64,000 nt of DNA from Streptococcus cristatus ATCC 51100 (GTDB taxonomy: Bacteria > Bacillota > Bacilli > Lactobacillales > Streptococcaceae), in NCBI RefSeq assembly GCF_000222765.1, contig NZ_AFUE01000008.1, positions 188,501 to 252,500 on the forward strand, read 5' to 3'. This document shows positions 46,871 through 56,069 of this stretch, in pieces. The notes under the pieces are model-generated. The model searched no databases. It was not told the DNA's origin and saw only the letters and a list, made by a program, of their open reading frames with translations. Position 1 is the first letter of the stretch; every line of letters begins with the position of its first letter. The translations under genes were made by a program, and so were the position numbers.

Positions 46871-46896
46871 GAAAATAAAGAAAAGAGGAAATCAAG

Positions 46897-48078
46897 ATGA
46901 CAGAAACTAAAGGATATTTTGGACAATTCGGCGGCTCCTTTGTACCGGAGCCTATCCAGGCCTTGCTGGATGAATTAGAAGCGACTTTTGAGAAGTATAA
47001 GGATGACCCAGAATTTTTAAATGAATACCGACATTATTTGGCGGATTATTCAGGCCGGGAGACTCCGCTCTATTACGCAGAAAGTCTGACTCAGCATCTG
47101 GGCGGAGCTAAGATTTATCTGAAGCGGGAAGACCTCAATCATCTGGGCTCCCATAAGCTTAATAATGTTTTGGGGCAGATTCTTCTAGCTAAGCGGATGG
47201 GCAAGACCCGAGTCATCGCTGAAACTGGAGCTGGCCAGCATGGTGTGGCAACTGCGGCAGCCGCAGCTAAGTTTGGTATGAAGTGCGATGTCTACATGGG
47301 AGCAGAAGATGTAGAACGTCAACGCCTCAATGTCTTCCGCATGGAAATGATGGGAGCGACTGTTCACGCTGTGGAAACAGGGACCAAAACCCTCAAGGAT
47401 GCAGTGGATGCAGCCTTTGGGGCTTGGATGAATGATTTGGAAGCCTTCTATGTCTTGGGGTCGGCTGTCGGACCTCACCCCTATCCGACGATTGTCCATG
47501 AGTTCCAAAAGGTGATCAGTGAAGAATCTCGCCGGCAGATTTTGGACAAGGAAGGCCGCTTGCCAGACTATGTCATTGCCTGTGTAGGTGGCGGATGCAA
47601 TGCTATCGGCGCTTTCTCTCAGTATGTGGCGGATGAAGAAGTCAAGCTGGTTGGTGTTGAAGCGGCTGGGCGGGGCCTTAATACAGACCAGCATGCGGCG
47701 ACCATGACCAAGGGAAGCGTCGGAGTAGTGGACGGTATGAAGACTTACGCTGTCTTTGCTGAAGATGGTCAGGTCGCACCAGTTTACTCCATTTCAGCAG
47801 GCTTGGACTATCCTGGAGTTGGTCCCGAACATGCTTTCTTTAAAGATTCCGGACGAGTAGAATACGTGGCCGCGACAGATGATGAAGCTGTGGATGCCTT
47901 GCTTCTCTTGACACAAAAGGAAGGCATTTTGCCGGCAATCGAAAGCTCTCATGCCATTGCTGAAGCGATTAAGCGAGCTCCGCAATTGTCGTCTGACCAA
48001 ATCATCATTATCAATGTATCTGGTCGTGGAGACAAGGATGTGGCAGCCATTGCCGACTATCTAGAAAAACGAAAATAA
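46897..48078 (+). CDS. trpB: Tryptophan synthase beta chain
   Basis: TrpB condenses indole with serine using pyridoxal phosphate. The 393-residue protein has the PLP lysine in HLGSHKLNN, the phosphate-binding GGGCNAIG and the [11 protein letters not shown] loop. Key features match the ordinary TrpB1 class that pairs with TrpA. No trpA, trpC, trpD or trpE is nearby in this window, so the gene is isolated from the usual operon. Control is by the Trp T-box directly upstream. Confidence 0.95.
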   Translation: MTETKGYFGQFGGSFVPEPIQALLDELEATFEKYKDDPEFLNEYRHYLADYSGRETPLYYAESLTQHLGGAKIYLKREDLNHLGSHKLNNVLGQILLAKRMGKTRVIAETGAGQHGVATAAAAAKFGMKCDVYMGAEDVERQRLNVFRMEMMGATVHAVETGTKTLKDAVDAAFGAWMNDLEAFYVLGSAVGPHPYPTIVHEFQKVISEESRRQILDKEGRLPDYVIACVGGGCNAIGAFSQYVADEEVKLVGVEAAGRGLNTDQHAATMTKGSVGVVDGMKTYAVFAEDGQVAPVYSISAGLDYPGVGPEHAFFKDSGRVEYVAATDDEAVDALLLLTQKEGILPAIESSHAIAEAIKRAPQLSSDQIIIINVSGRGDKDVAAIADYLEKRK

Positions 48079-48169
48079 AATACCCAGTAGCAGAATAATA
48101 CAATCTCTCCCCTAAGAGAGTCTGTGGTGCTGGGCAGACCAACTCTATGGTCAATATAGGAGATATGCA

Positions 48170-48733
48170 GTGATATTACTAATTGATAATTATGATTCTT
48201 TTACCTACAATTTAGCTCAGTATATCAGCCATTTCGCAGAAGTTAAGGTTTTGCGAAATGATGATGCTGGCCTCTATCAAGCAGCAGAAGAAGCTGATGC
48301 TTTGGTTCTGTCTCCAGGTCCAGGCTGGCCTGCAGATGCAGGGCGGATGGAAGAAGTGATCCGTGATTTTGCTGGCAATAAACCGATTTTAGGTATTTGT
48401 CTGGGGCACCAAGCTATTGCAGAAGTATTTGGCGGAAAGCTAGGCTTGGCTCCCAAAGTCATGCACGGCAAGCAAAGTATTCTGCGCTTTGAGGGAAAAT
48501 CTCCTATTTATCAAGGGATAGAGGATGGGCAGCCAGTCATGCGTTATCATTCGATTTTGATTGAGGAGATGCCAGAGGACTTTGAAGTGACGGCTCGGGC
48601 AGCTGATGATAACTCGATCATGGCCATTCAGCACAAGCGCCTACCCATTTATGGATTTCAGTATCATCCAGAAAGTATTGGCACGCCGGACGGCTTGTCG
48701 TCCATCAAGAATTTTATTGATTTAGTAAAATAG
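48170..48733 (+). CDS. trpG: Glutamine amidotransferase component of anthranilate (or aminodeoxychorismate) synthase
   Basis: The 187-residue class I glutaminase has its catalytic Cys in GICLGHQAIAE and the His/Glu pair in QYHPESIGTPDG. It resembles TrpG and PabA equally, and location after trpB under the Trp T-box favours TrpG. The start is GTG 48170 behind AGGAG. Without a trpE partner in the window it is an orphan subunit, and folate synthesis through PabB is an alternative partner. The 91-nt gap before it contains two hairpins (CCCAG/CTGGG and GACC/GGTC). It overlaps the convergent peptidase gene by 12 nt. Confidence 0.85.
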   Translation: MILLIDNYDSFTYNLAQYISHFAEVKVLRNDDAGLYQAAEEADALVLSPGPGWPADAGRMEEVIRDFAGNKPILGICLGHQAIAEVFGGKLGLAPKVMHGKQSILRFEGKSPIYQGIEDGQPVMRYHSILIEEMPEDFEVTARAADDNSIMAIQHKRLPIYGFQYHPESIGTPDGLSSIKNFIDLVK

Positions 48734-49384
48734 CCATAGTTTATAGCAAATAACGACCGCCGCGCCAAACAAAAGACAGGGTACAAAAGCCAGCCTGTCT
48801 TTTTTCTTTTTAAAGCAGAAACAGGCGAGGCCAGAGAAGCAAGCAATTTGGATGAGAATGAGAATTTCTGTCAGGCTGAAAATGGCTGAGCAGGAAGCAA
48901 GAAAGAGAAAGTCGCCGGCACCGATGCGAAGATCATAAAAGAAGGCTAGAAGTCCTAGGAACAAAAAGAAAAGCATGAGAAGATTGATACCCGATGTCGC
49001 CATCAGCAAGAACTGAAAAATCAGCCAGATTAGAAGAGGGTATTCTTGCTCACGCTGATCGTAGATAGCTAGGGTCAAGCCCATCGTTAGCAGTAAGAGC
49101 TGGGCTAGTGAAAGATAGCCTAAGCTCCAGCTTAGAAAAAGTAAACCCAGCACTAACTCAAAAGCAGCATACCAGACAGGCAGCTGGATCTTGCAGAAAC
49201 GGCAGCGGAAGCCATTAAGCAACTGAGACAGGATTGGGACCAAATCCCGTGCTTTGAGTATCTGCTTGCAGTTGTCACAGTGGCTGCTTGGTGAGATGAT
49301 GGATTGTTCTGGGAAGCGGTCAATAACTAAGCCTAGAAAGGAGGCCAGAACCGTTCCGACTAGAAAAAAGTATAGATGAATCAT
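48722..49384 (-). CDS. cclA: Prepilin peptidase (late competence type)
   Basis: The 220-residue membrane enzyme cleaves and methylates type IV prepilin leaders, including the competence pseudopilins ComGC and relatives. It has the zinc-type Cys pairs (CDNCKQ, CRFCKI, residues 36-65), about six hydrophobic helices and the catalytic Asp in IGAGDFLF. A SigX-box-like CACGAATA lies 8 nt before the ATG, suggesting induction during competence. Other com genes are not in the window. Confidence 0.88.
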   Translation of the reverse strand: MIHLYFFLVGTVLASFLGLVIDRFPEQSIISPSSHCDNCKQILKARDLVPILSQLLNGFRCRFCKIQLPVWYAAFELVLGLLFLSWSLGYLSLAQLLLLTMGLTLAIYDQREQEYPLLIWLIFQFLLMATSGINLLMLFFLFLGLLAFFYDLRIGAGDFLFLASCSAIFSLTEILILIQIACFSGLACFCFKKKKDRLAFVPCLLFGAAVVICYKLWLFY

Positions 49385-49391
49385 ACTTGTT

Positions 49392-49399
49392 TATTCGTG
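49392..49399 (-). promoter_or_regulatory. Candidate SigX (competence) -10 box of cclA
   Basis: CACGAATA on the minus strand matches seven of eight bases of the combox TACGAATA. It lies 7 nt from the cclA start codon. Confidence 0.5.
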
Positions 49400-49466
49400 A
49401 TTTTAAGTAGAAAAATTTTGAAATTTTACAACTTTTCTAATAAAGTAAAATTTTGAGTTTTAATAC

Positions 49467-49495
49467 TTGACTTTCTTAATTAGAAGCATTATAAT
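49467..49495 (+). promoter_or_regulatory. dpr promoter overlapped by a PerR box
   Basis: TTGACT (49467-49472) and TATAAT (49490-49495), 17 bases apart. TTAGAAGCATTATAA at 49480-49494 fits the PerR consensus NTANAANNATTNTAN and covers the -10 region. Confidence 0.65.
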
Positions 49496-49550
49496 TAAAA
49501 CATAATCAATAAAGATTAGAATGATTACAAATAAAAAGAGAGGTATCATT

Positions 49551-50066
49551 ATGACTCAAGTAAAACATGGCGCTGCAGCAGATGTAGCAACTTTCACTAA
49601 CCAAAATTCTTTACCAAAAACAAAAGTAGTTCTTAACCAAGTAGTTTCAGATCTTTATACAGCTCGTATCGCTCTTCACCAAGTTCACTGGTATATGCGT
49701 GGTGCAGGCTTCATGGTATGGCATCCAAAAATGGACGAATACATGGATACAATTGATGAAACCTTGGATGAAGTCAGCGAACGCTTGATTACTCTAGGTG
49801 GCAAGCCTTATTCAACTCTGACAGAGTTTATCCAACACAGCAAGATTGAAGAAAAAGCTGGCGAATTCAGCAAGAATGTTGAAGAAAGCTTGGAGCGCGT
49901 GATTGAAATTTTCCGTTATCTGACAGATCTTTACCAAGAAGCTCTGGATGTGACGGATGAAGAAGGCGACGATGTGACCAACGATATCTTCGTTGGAGCT
50001 AAGGCAGACCTTGAAAAGACGATCTGGATGTTGACAGCTGAGCTTGGCCAAGCACCAGGTTTGTAA
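49551..50066 (+). CDS. dpr: Dpr peroxide-resistance ferritin-like protein (Dps family)
   Basis: Dpr forms a 12-subunit shell that oxidises ferrous iron and stores it, protecting catalase-negative streptococci from Fenton chemistry. The 171-residue protein has the inter-subunit ferroxidase site residues in HQVHWYMRGAGFMVWHPKMDEY and DETLDEVSERL. ATG 49551 is 6 nt from AGAGG; earlier in-frame codons overlap the promoter region. A PerR box in the promoter predicts peroxide induction. Confidence 0.95.
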   Translation: MTQVKHGAAADVATFTNQNSLPKTKVVLNQVVSDLYTARIALHQVHWYMRGAGFMVWHPKMDEYMDTIDETLDEVSERLITLGGKPYSTLTEFIQHSKIEEKAGEFSKNVEESLERVIEIFRYLTDLYQEALDVTDEEGDDVTNDIFVGAKADLEKTIWMLTAELGQAPGL

Positions 50067-50079
50067 AATGATGTTTAAA

Positions 50080-50254
50080 GAGGCTGGGACAAAAGTCCTA
50101 GCCTCTAAATTGTCTTTGGATTGTCGAGCAAGACGCAGTGGCTGAGTGGGCTCTACTACGCTGATTTCATCAACTTTTACAGCCCTACTCAACTGTGCGG
50201 AGGTGGGACGACGAAATCGAATTCTAACGAATTACCGATTTCTGTCCCACTCTC
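50080..50254 (-). repeat. 175-bp three-hairpin interspersed repeat, copy C
   Basis: Same orientation as copy B and three substitutions from copy A. Two of its changes turn a Watson-Crick pair into a G-U pair within the second hairpin, so the RNA structure is kept. It lies directly after dpr and could end its transcript. Confidence 0.9.
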
Positions 50255-50410
50255 TGTTTTTTCTTAAGGATTGTTTAAGCTTCTTCCTTTATACTAAGAC
50301 TATCAAATGAAGACCTCCTAACTTTGTTTGATAGAACTCCTAAACTTTTCTTTTTCATAATAATCTCCTGAAAAGGCAGCCTCTGTGGCTGTCTTTTCTG
50401 TTTTGTCATC

Positions 50411-50439
50411 TTGAAAACTTTGCTAAAATCTGATAAAAT
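50411..50439 (+). promoter_or_regulatory. Promoter of yqgQ giving a probable leaderless mRNA
   Basis: TTGAAA (50411-50416), 17-base spacer, TGATAAAAT (hexamer 50434-50439). The ATG at 50447 begins 7 nt later with no ribosome site. Confidence 0.55.
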
Positions 50440-50446
50440 ATAGCTC

Positions 50447-50665
50447 ATGAAAACACTCTATGATGTGCAGCAATTTCTTAAAAATTTCGGGATCATTATC
50501 TATATGGGCAAGCGTCTTTATGATATTGAGATGATGAAAATTGAGCTGGAGCGGATTTACGATGCTGGCCTGATGGATAAGCTTGATTATCTGGAGGCTG
50601 AGGCGGTTCTTCGCAGAGAACATCAAGTAGAGTTAAAGTATTTAGAAGATAAAGGGAGAAACTAG
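50447..50665 (+). CDS. yqgQ: YqgQ/DUF910 family protein
   Basis: The 72-residue soluble protein, helical throughout, has the family motif YDVQQFLKNFGIIIYMGKRLYDIEMM. It is placed 1 nt before the rhodanese gene, a conserved Firmicutes neighbourhood. Family members are small three-helix proteins suggested to bind single-stranded nucleic acid. Confidence 0.88.
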   Translation: MKTLYDVQQFLKNFGIIIYMGKRLYDIEMMKIELERIYDAGLMDKLDYLEAEAVLRREHQVELKYLEDKGRN

Positions 50666-50666
50666 A

Positions 50667-51047
50667 ATGGGAATTTGGATTTTATGGGCAATCTTGCTGG
50701 GAATGTTGGCTTGGATGGGCTTCAATTATTTCCGTATTCGTCGTGCAGCTAAGGTGGTAGATAATAGTGAGTTTGAAGCTTTGATTCGTCAAGGGCAATT
50801 GATTGACCTGCGTGATCCATCGGATTTCCATCGCAAGCATATCTTGGGGGCGCGCAATATTCCGTCTCAACAGCTCAAGTCTAGTATCAATGCACTTCGC
50901 AAAGACAAACCAGTTCTTCTTTATGAAAATAGCCGTGGGCAACGTGTGACCAATGCGGCAATCTACTTGAAAAAGCAAGGTTTTAATGATATTTATATCC
51001 TGTCTTACGGCCTCGATTCTTGGAGTGGTAAGGTTAAGACAAGTTGA
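50667..51047 (+). CDS. Membrane-anchored rhodanese-like protein
   Basis: The 126-residue protein has one N-terminal transmembrane helix (residues 3-22) and a rhodanese domain (FEALIRQGQLIDLRDPSDFHRKHILGARNIP). The position of the catalytic Cys reads LLYENSRGQR, so no active-site Cys is visible and it is likely not a sulfurtransferase. The TGA stop falls inside a broken membrane ORF that follows. Confidence 0.85.
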   Translation: MGIWILWAILLGMLAWMGFNYFRIRRAAKVVDNSEFEALIRQGQLIDLRDPSDFHRKHILGARNIPSQQLKSSINALRKDKPVLLYENSRGQRVTNAAIYLKKQGFNDIYILSYGLDSWSGKVKTS

Positions 51048-51228
51048 TTCTTTTTATAATTTAATTGGCCTTGTTTTAGATATTATCGGTCTGATTTTGG
51101 GCAATTCTCATTAAAAAGAAACTCAATTAGATTATAAAACAGAAAGAATTCTTATTATCGTCGGTATTGTCATTTCTGTCATCAACTGGATTGCAGGATT
51201 TCTTCTGACTATGAATGGATTTATGTAA
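51025..51228 (+). pseudogene. Remnant of a small two-helix membrane protein
   Basis: One frame is open from GTG 51025 apart from a single TAA at 51112-51114. It reads FYNLIGLVLDIIGLILGNSH before the stop and TERILIIVGIVISVINWIAG after it, ending at TAA 51228. Two hydrophobic stretches with a charged centre give a 67-residue membrane protein broken by one stop codon. It begins inside the end of the rhodanese gene. It is probably a decayed gene; no ribosome site was found. Confidence 0.5.
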
Positions 51229-51237
51229 TAAATAATA

Positions 51238-51262
51238 AAAAGGCTTGAATAAGCCTTTTTGT
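51238..51262. terminator. Bidirectional terminator upstream of rsuA-like gene end
   Basis: AAAAAGGCTT and AAGCCTTTTT stem around GAAT. It serves the small membrane remnant and the convergent pseudouridine synthase. Confidence 0.8.
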
Positions 51263-51263
51263 T

Positions 51264-51989
51264 TTACCAGGTTTGTTCCAAATAGCCTTTGATAATCTCG
51301 AGTTCGGAAGGATTCAGCGGTCGATAACTGCCTTCTGTTAGATTGGGATCCAGCTGAAAATCACCGAAATGAGTGCGTTTGAGATAGGTGACTTTGACAC
51401 CAACTGCTAGAAACATTTTCTTGACCTGATGAAATTTCCCTTCAGAAATGGTAACTGAGGCGGTGGAGTGCTCGGGGCTAGTCGTGTGAATCTGAAGTTG
51501 GGCAGGCTTGCAACGAGTGCCATCCAGAAAAACAATTCCTTGCTGAAAAGCGATTGTGGCTTCTTGGTCAAGAGGACCGTTGACTTCGACATAGTAGGTC
51601 TTTGCAATATGGTATTGTGGATGGAGGAGTTGAAATCCCAGTGGTCCATTATCTGTAATAAGGAGAAGGCCACGTGTGTCGCGATCCAAACGGCCGATGG
51701 CGTAAAGTTGGTCATTAAAATCTTCTGGGGCAATTAGCTCTAGGACAGTCAGCTTGTCTGCGTCAGAATTGGCAGTGACAGCACCAGCGGGCTTGTTCAT
51801 CAGAAAATAACGATGGGCTAGGTGGTTTAAAGTTTTACCAGCCAGGCTAATGGATTGGAGGCCACTATCGACATTTTGACTGAGGGAGCGAGCTGCTTGA
51901 CCGTCAATTACAATCTGCCTTAGTCGCAGTTTTTGTTTCATCTCTTTCCGGCTAATCTTAGCTAGGGCTAAGAATTTATCAAGGCGCAT
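51264..51989 (-). CDS. 16S rRNA pseudouridine(516)-type synthase, RsuA family
   Basis: The 241-residue protein has an S4 domain (MRLDKFLALAKISRKEMKQ at the N terminus). The catalytic core has GRLDRDTRGLLLITDNG holding the Asp, and EGKFHQVKKMF. It is distinct from RluB at 41 kb and most like RsuA, although Firmicute members may act on 16S or 23S sites. The ATG 51989 follows AAAGGAAAA; the longer frame upstream has no family similarity. Confidence 0.88.
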   Translation of the reverse strand: MRLDKFLALAKISRKEMKQKLRLRQIVIDGQAARSLSQNVDSGLQSISLAGKTLNHLAHRYFLMNKPAGAVTANSDADKLTVLELIAPEDFNDQLYAIGRLDRDTRGLLLITDNGPLGFQLLHPQYHIAKTYYVEVNGPLDQEATIAFQQGIVFLDGTRCKPAQLQIHTTSPEHSTASVTISEGKFHQVKKMFLAVGVKVTYLKRTHFGDFQLDPNLTEGSYRPLNPSELEIIKGYLEQTW

Positions 51990-52181
51990 GAGTTTTCCTT
52001 TCAACGGTTTGGATCGATTCTTTTTTCTTTTTATCATACACTTTCGGAAGTAAAATTGCAAAAATGACTACAGTTTACGATTTACCTATGAAAACATTTA
52101 CACTTGGTTGGCCCGTGTTTTTTGGAAAAAACTATGTTATAATTTTTAGTTGGAAATAAATAATAAGATTTAGAGGAAATC

Positions 52182-54029
52182 ATGACAAAATTAAGAGAAG
52201 ATATCCGTAACATTGCGATTATCGCCCACGTTGACCATGGGAAAACAACCCTCGTTGACGAATTATTGAAACAATCTGAAACTCTTGATGCACGTACTGA
52301 ATTGGCAGAGCGCGCTATGGACTCAAACGATATCGAAAAAGAGCGTGGAATTACCATCCTTGCTAAAAATACAGCCGTTGCCTACAACGGAACTCGTATC
52401 AACATCATGGATACGCCAGGACACGCGGACTTCGGTGGAGAAGTTGAGCGTATTATGAAAATGGTTGACGGTGTTGTTTTGGTTGTAGATGCCTACGAAG
52501 GAACCATGCCACAAACTCGTTTCGTATTGAAAAAGGCCTTAGAACAAGATCTTGTCCCAATTGTTGTTGTCAACAAAATTGATAAACCATCAGCTCGTCC
52601 AGCAGAAGTAGTGGACGAAGTATTGGAGCTCTTTATTGAGCTTGGTGCAGATGATGACCAGCTTGACTTCCCAGTGGTGTATGCTTCAGCTATCAATGGA
52701 ACTTCTTCACTTTCTGACGATCCTGCTGATCAAGAAAAAACAATGGCACCAATCTTTGATACCATTATCGACCATATCCCAGCTCCAGTAGATAACTCAG
52801 ATGAGCCTTTGCAGTTCCAAGTGTCACTTTTGGACTACAATGACTTCGTTGGACGTATCGGTATCGGTCGTGTCTTCCGTGGTAGTGTGAAAGTTGGGGA
52901 CCAAGTTACCCTTTCTAAACTAGACGGCACAACGAAGAACTTCCGTGTTACAAAACTCTTCGGTTTCTTTGGTTTGGAACGTCGTGAAATCCAAGAAGCA
53001 AAAGCGGGTGACTTGATTGCCGTATCAGGTATGGAAGACATCTTTGTCGGTGAAACTATCACTCCGACAGACGCTGTTGAAGCTCTTCCAATCCTACACA
53101 TCGATGAGCCTACTCTGCAGATGACCTTCTTGGTTAATAACTCACCATTTGCTGGTCGTGAAGGAAAATGGGTAACTTCTCGTAAGGTTGAAGAACGCTT
53201 GCAAGCAGAATTGCAGACAGACGTATCCCTTCGTGTTGATCCAACAGATTCACCAGATAAGTGGACAGTTTCAGGTCGTGGAGAATTGCATTTGTCAATC
53301 CTGATCGAAACCATGCGTCGTGAGGGATATGAACTTCAAGTATCTCGTCCAGAAGTTATCGTAAAAGAAATCGATGGCGTTAAATGCGAGCCATTTGAAC
53401 GTGTTCAAATCGATACTCCAGAAGAATACCAAGGTTCTGTAATCCAAAGCCTTTCTGAACGTAAGGGTGAAATGTTGGATATGATTTCAACTGGTAATGG
53501 TCAAACTCGTTTGGTCTTCCTTGTTCCAGCGCGTGGTCTGATTGGATACTCAACTGAGTTCTTGTCAATGACTCGTGGTTACGGTATCATGAACCATACC
53601 TTCGACCAATACTTGCCATTGATTCCAGGTGAAATCGGTGGCCGTCACCGTGGTGCCCTCGTTTCTATCGATGCTGGTAAGGCTACAACTTATTCAATCA
53701 TGTCTATCGAAGAACGTGGTACCATCTTTGTCAACCCAGGTACTGAGGTTTACGAAGGAATGATCATCGGTGAAAACTCTCGTGAAAACGACTTGACAGT
53801 TAACATCACTAAGGCGAAACAAATGACCAACGTTCGTTCAGCGACCAAGGACCAAACAGCTGTTATCAAGACACCTCGTATCTTGACACTTGAAGAGTCT
53901 CTTGAGTTCTTGAACGACGACGAGTACATGGAAGTAACTCCTGAGTCTATCCGTTTGCGTAAACAAATCTTGAACAAGCAAGAGCGCGAGAAAGCCAATA
54001 AAAATAAGAAAAAACAAGCAGCAGAATAA
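52182..54029 (+). CDS. typA: GTP-binding protein TypA/BipA
   Basis: The 615-residue ribosome-associated translational GTPase acts in stress and cold adaptation and in 50S assembly. G1 is [10 protein letters not shown]2 RGITI, G3 DTPGHADF, and G4 [11 protein letters not shown]-like domains follow, with the unique C-terminal domain and a basic tail. The ATG follows AGAGGAAATC. Codon use is high-expression-like. Confidence 0.97.
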   Translation: MTKLREDIRNIAIIAHVDHGKTTLVDELLKQSETLDARTELAERAMDSNDIEKERGITILAKNTAVAYNGTRINIMDTPGHADFGGEVERIMKMVDGVVLVVDAYEGTMPQTRFVLKKALEQDLVPIVVVNKIDKPSARPAEVVDEVLELFIELGADDDQLDFPVVYASAINGTSSLSDDPADQEKTMAPIFDTIIDHIPAPVDNSDEPLQFQVSLLDYNDFVGRIGIGRVFRGSVKVGDQVTLSKLDGTTKNFRVTKLFGFFGLERREIQEAKAGDLIAVSGMEDIFVGETITPTDAVEALPILHIDEPTLQMTFLVNNSPFAGREGKWVTSRKVEERLQAELQTDVSLRVDPTDSPDKWTVSGRGELHLSILIETMRREGYELQVSRPEVIVKEIDGVKCEPFERVQIDTPEEYQGSVIQSLSERKGEMLDMISTGNGQTRLVFLVPARGLIGYSTEFLSMTRGYGIMNHTFDQYLPLIPGEIGGRHRGALVSIDAGKATTYSIMSIEERGTIFVNPGTEVYEGMIIGENSRENDLTVNITKAKQMTNVRSATKDQTAVIKTPRILTLEESLEFLNDDEYMEVTPESIRLRKQILNKQEREKANKNKKKQAAE

Positions 54030-54063
54030 ATCATTGAGTTGACTGGTGGTAGAAAGGAGCAGC

Positions 54064-54321
54064 ATGATTTACCTGATTATTGGAATATTAATCCTGCTTT
54101 TCTATGTATTTGCCATTCCAACTAGTATTAAGGGAACACTGAATGTCTTGACATTTGTACTTTTGCTGGTTGCCTTGATCATTTTGCTTGCTTTGGCAAT
54201 TTTTCAAATTTTTAAATTGCCTGGAGAATTATTTGTGAGTATCTTTTTGATTATTATTACAGTGTGGGCCTTGATGGACATCGAGCGTCTAGTACCATCT
54301 CAGAAATCAAAAGAACTTTAA
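54064..54321 (+). CDS. DUF3165 family small membrane protein
   Basis: The 85-residue hydrophobic protein has three membrane helices (about residues 3-20, 25-48 and 52-72). It begins MIYLIIGILILLFYVFAIP. Function is unknown. The ATG 54064 follows AAAGGAGCAGC and lies 34 nt after typA, so they are probably co-transcribed. A long terminator follows. Confidence 0.78.
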   Translation: MIYLIIGILILLFYVFAIPTSIKGTLNVLTFVLLLVALIILLALAIFQIFKLPGELFVSIFLIIITVWALMDIERLVPSQKSKEL

Positions 54322-54336
54322 ACTCATAAACTATAA

Positions 54337-54391
54337 GGAAGGAATTAGGATTTCAAAGGTCGTGTAGACTTTTGAAATCCTAATTCCTTTT
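54337..54391 (+). terminator. Terminator of typA-DUF3165
   Basis: AAGGAATTAGGATTTCAAA pairs with TTTGAAATCCTAATTCCTT over about 19 bp, with an inner GTC/GAC pair around GTGTA, followed by TTTTG. Confidence 0.85.
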
Positions 54392-54394
54392 GTT

Positions 54395-54700
54395 TATCTA
54401 AAGCGAGATTCTTTGATGGTGGTTCTGATTGAGTAGAAAGATAATACAGATACCGATGTTTTTCATTTAGAGAAGGCCTAATTTTTTTAAATGCTGTTGA
54501 CCATCAGTGAGTAGGTCAGGTTTGATAAGGCGCTGGCAATTAAATGTTTTGGATAGTTTTCACTTGTATAAAAATGTTTTTCGAAGATTTCAAAGAGAAT
54601 AACATTTCTTCTTATTTATTAAAAGCTGATAACAGTTAAAATAAAAGCCTGATATGACTTTTTTATTTTCGCAAAAAAGGTAAAATAGAAGGTAGTATGA
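54395..54700. other. Non-coding stretch before murD, possible gene remnant
   Basis: About 300 bases without a clear gene. On the minus strand, 54496-54602 stays open for about 35 codons and reads FEIFEKHFYTSENYPKHLIA before stopping, which may be the tail of a lost gene. A promoter-like GGTAAAAT near 54679-54686 lies about 30 nt upstream of murD. Confidence 0.35.
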
Positions 54701-54715
54701 ATGAAGAGGTACATG

Positions 54716-56068
54716 ATGAAGACTATTTCAAAATTTGCCAATAAGAAAGTTTTGGTGTTGGGTTTAGCTAAATCTGGGGAGTCAGCTGCCCGCCTTTTGG
54801 ATAAGCTTGGAGCGATTGTGACGGTCAATGACGGCAAGCCTTTCGAGGAAAATCCAGCAGCCCAATCTTTGCTAGAAGAAGGAATTAAGGTCGTGACAGG
54901 TGGTCATCCATTGGAGTTATTGGATGAAGATTTTGAATGGATGGTGAAAAATCCAGGCATTCCTTATAACAATCCTATGGTCATGAGGGCTTTGGAAAAG
55001 CAGATTCCTGTCATTACCGAAGTGGAGCTGGCTTATCTGATTTCAGATGCGCCGATTATCGGCATTACCGGCTCAAATGGAAAAACCACGACCACGACCA
55101 TGATTGCGGAAGTGCTAACAGCAGGTGGTCAAAATGGTCTTTTGTCTGGAAATATCGGATTTCCAGCTAGTCAAGTTGCCCAAGATGCGAGTGAAACAGA
55201 CACATTGGTTATGGAACTTTCTTCCTTCCAACTAATGGGAATCGAAGCCTTCCATCCAGAAATAGCAGTGATTACAAATCTGATGCCGACACATCTGGAC
55301 TATCACGGCTCTTTTGAGGAATATGTGGCAGCCAAGTGGAATATCCAAAAAAATATGACAGCTTCTGACTATGTTGTGTTGAATTTCAATCAAGATTTGG
55401 CGAAAGAATTGGCTAAGAAGACGGCTGCCAAAGTGCTTCCTTTTTCAACTAAAGAAAAGGTCGATGGAGCTTACTTGGACGGCGATGTGCTGACTTTCCG
55501 TGGGGAAGTCATTATGAAAGCTTCTGAACTAGGCGTTCCTGGTAGCCATAATGTAGAAAACGCTCTAGCAACCATTGCAGTAGCCAAACTTCGTGGGATT
55601 GACAATCAAGTTATTAGAGAAACTATGGCTCATTTTGGTGGTGTCAAGCATCGTCTCCAGTATGTGGGCGAAATCAATCAAGTCAAATTTTACAATGACA
55701 GTAAATCAACTAATATTTTAGCGACACAAAAAGCTTTGTCAGGCTTTGACAATAGCAAGGTCATTCTGATTGCTGGTGGTCTGGATCGTGGTAATGAATT
55801 TGATGAATTGGTGCCAGATATCAAGGGCCTGAAAAAGATGGTGATTTTGGGAGAATCGGCTGCGCGTGTTAAGCGGGCTGCGGATCAGGCAGAAGTGAGC
55901 TATCTGGACGCTTCAGATGTCAGAGATGCTACTCGCAAAGCCTTTTCTGTGGCGGAGCCTGGGGATGTTGTTCTTCTCAGTCCAGCCAATGCCAGCTGGG
56001 ATATGTATAAGAATTTTGAAGTGCGGGGCGATGAATTCCTTGCCGTGTTTAAAGAATTAAAGGAATAA
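54716..56068 (+). CDS. murD: UDP-N-acetylmuramoylalanine-D-glutamate ligase
   Basis: MurD adds D-glutamate to UDP-MurNAc-L-Ala in peptidoglycan precursor synthesis. The 450-residue protein has the ATP motif [13 protein letters not shown] (residues about 112-124), [12 protein letters not shown], and the YNDSKSTN motif. The start is ATG 54716 behind AAGAGG, matching the family N terminus [20 protein letters not shown]; two earlier in-frame ATG codons overlap the ribosome site. It is the first gene of the murD-murG-divIB operon. Confidence 0.95.
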   Translation: MKTISKFANKKVLVLGLAKSGESAARLLDKLGAIVTVNDGKPFEENPAAQSLLEEGIKVVTGGHPLELLDEDFEWMVKNPGIPYNNPMVMRALEKQIPVITEVELAYLISDAPIIGITGSNGKTTTTTMIAEVLTAGGQNGLLSGNIGFPASQVAQDASETDTLVMELSSFQLMGIEAFHPEIAVITNLMPTHLDYHGSFEEYVAAKWNIQKNMTASDYVVLNFNQDLAKELAKKTAAKVLPFSTKEKVDGAYLDGDVLTFRGEVIMKASELGVPGSHNVENALATIAVAKLRGIDNQVIRETMAHFGGVKHRLQYVGEINQVKFYNDSKSTNILATQKALSGFDNSKVILIAGGLDRGNEFDELVPDIKGLKKMVILGESAARVKRAADQAEVSYLDASDVRDATRKAFSVAEPGDVVLLSPANASWDMYKNFEVRGDEFLAVFKELKE

Positions 56069-56069
56069 A

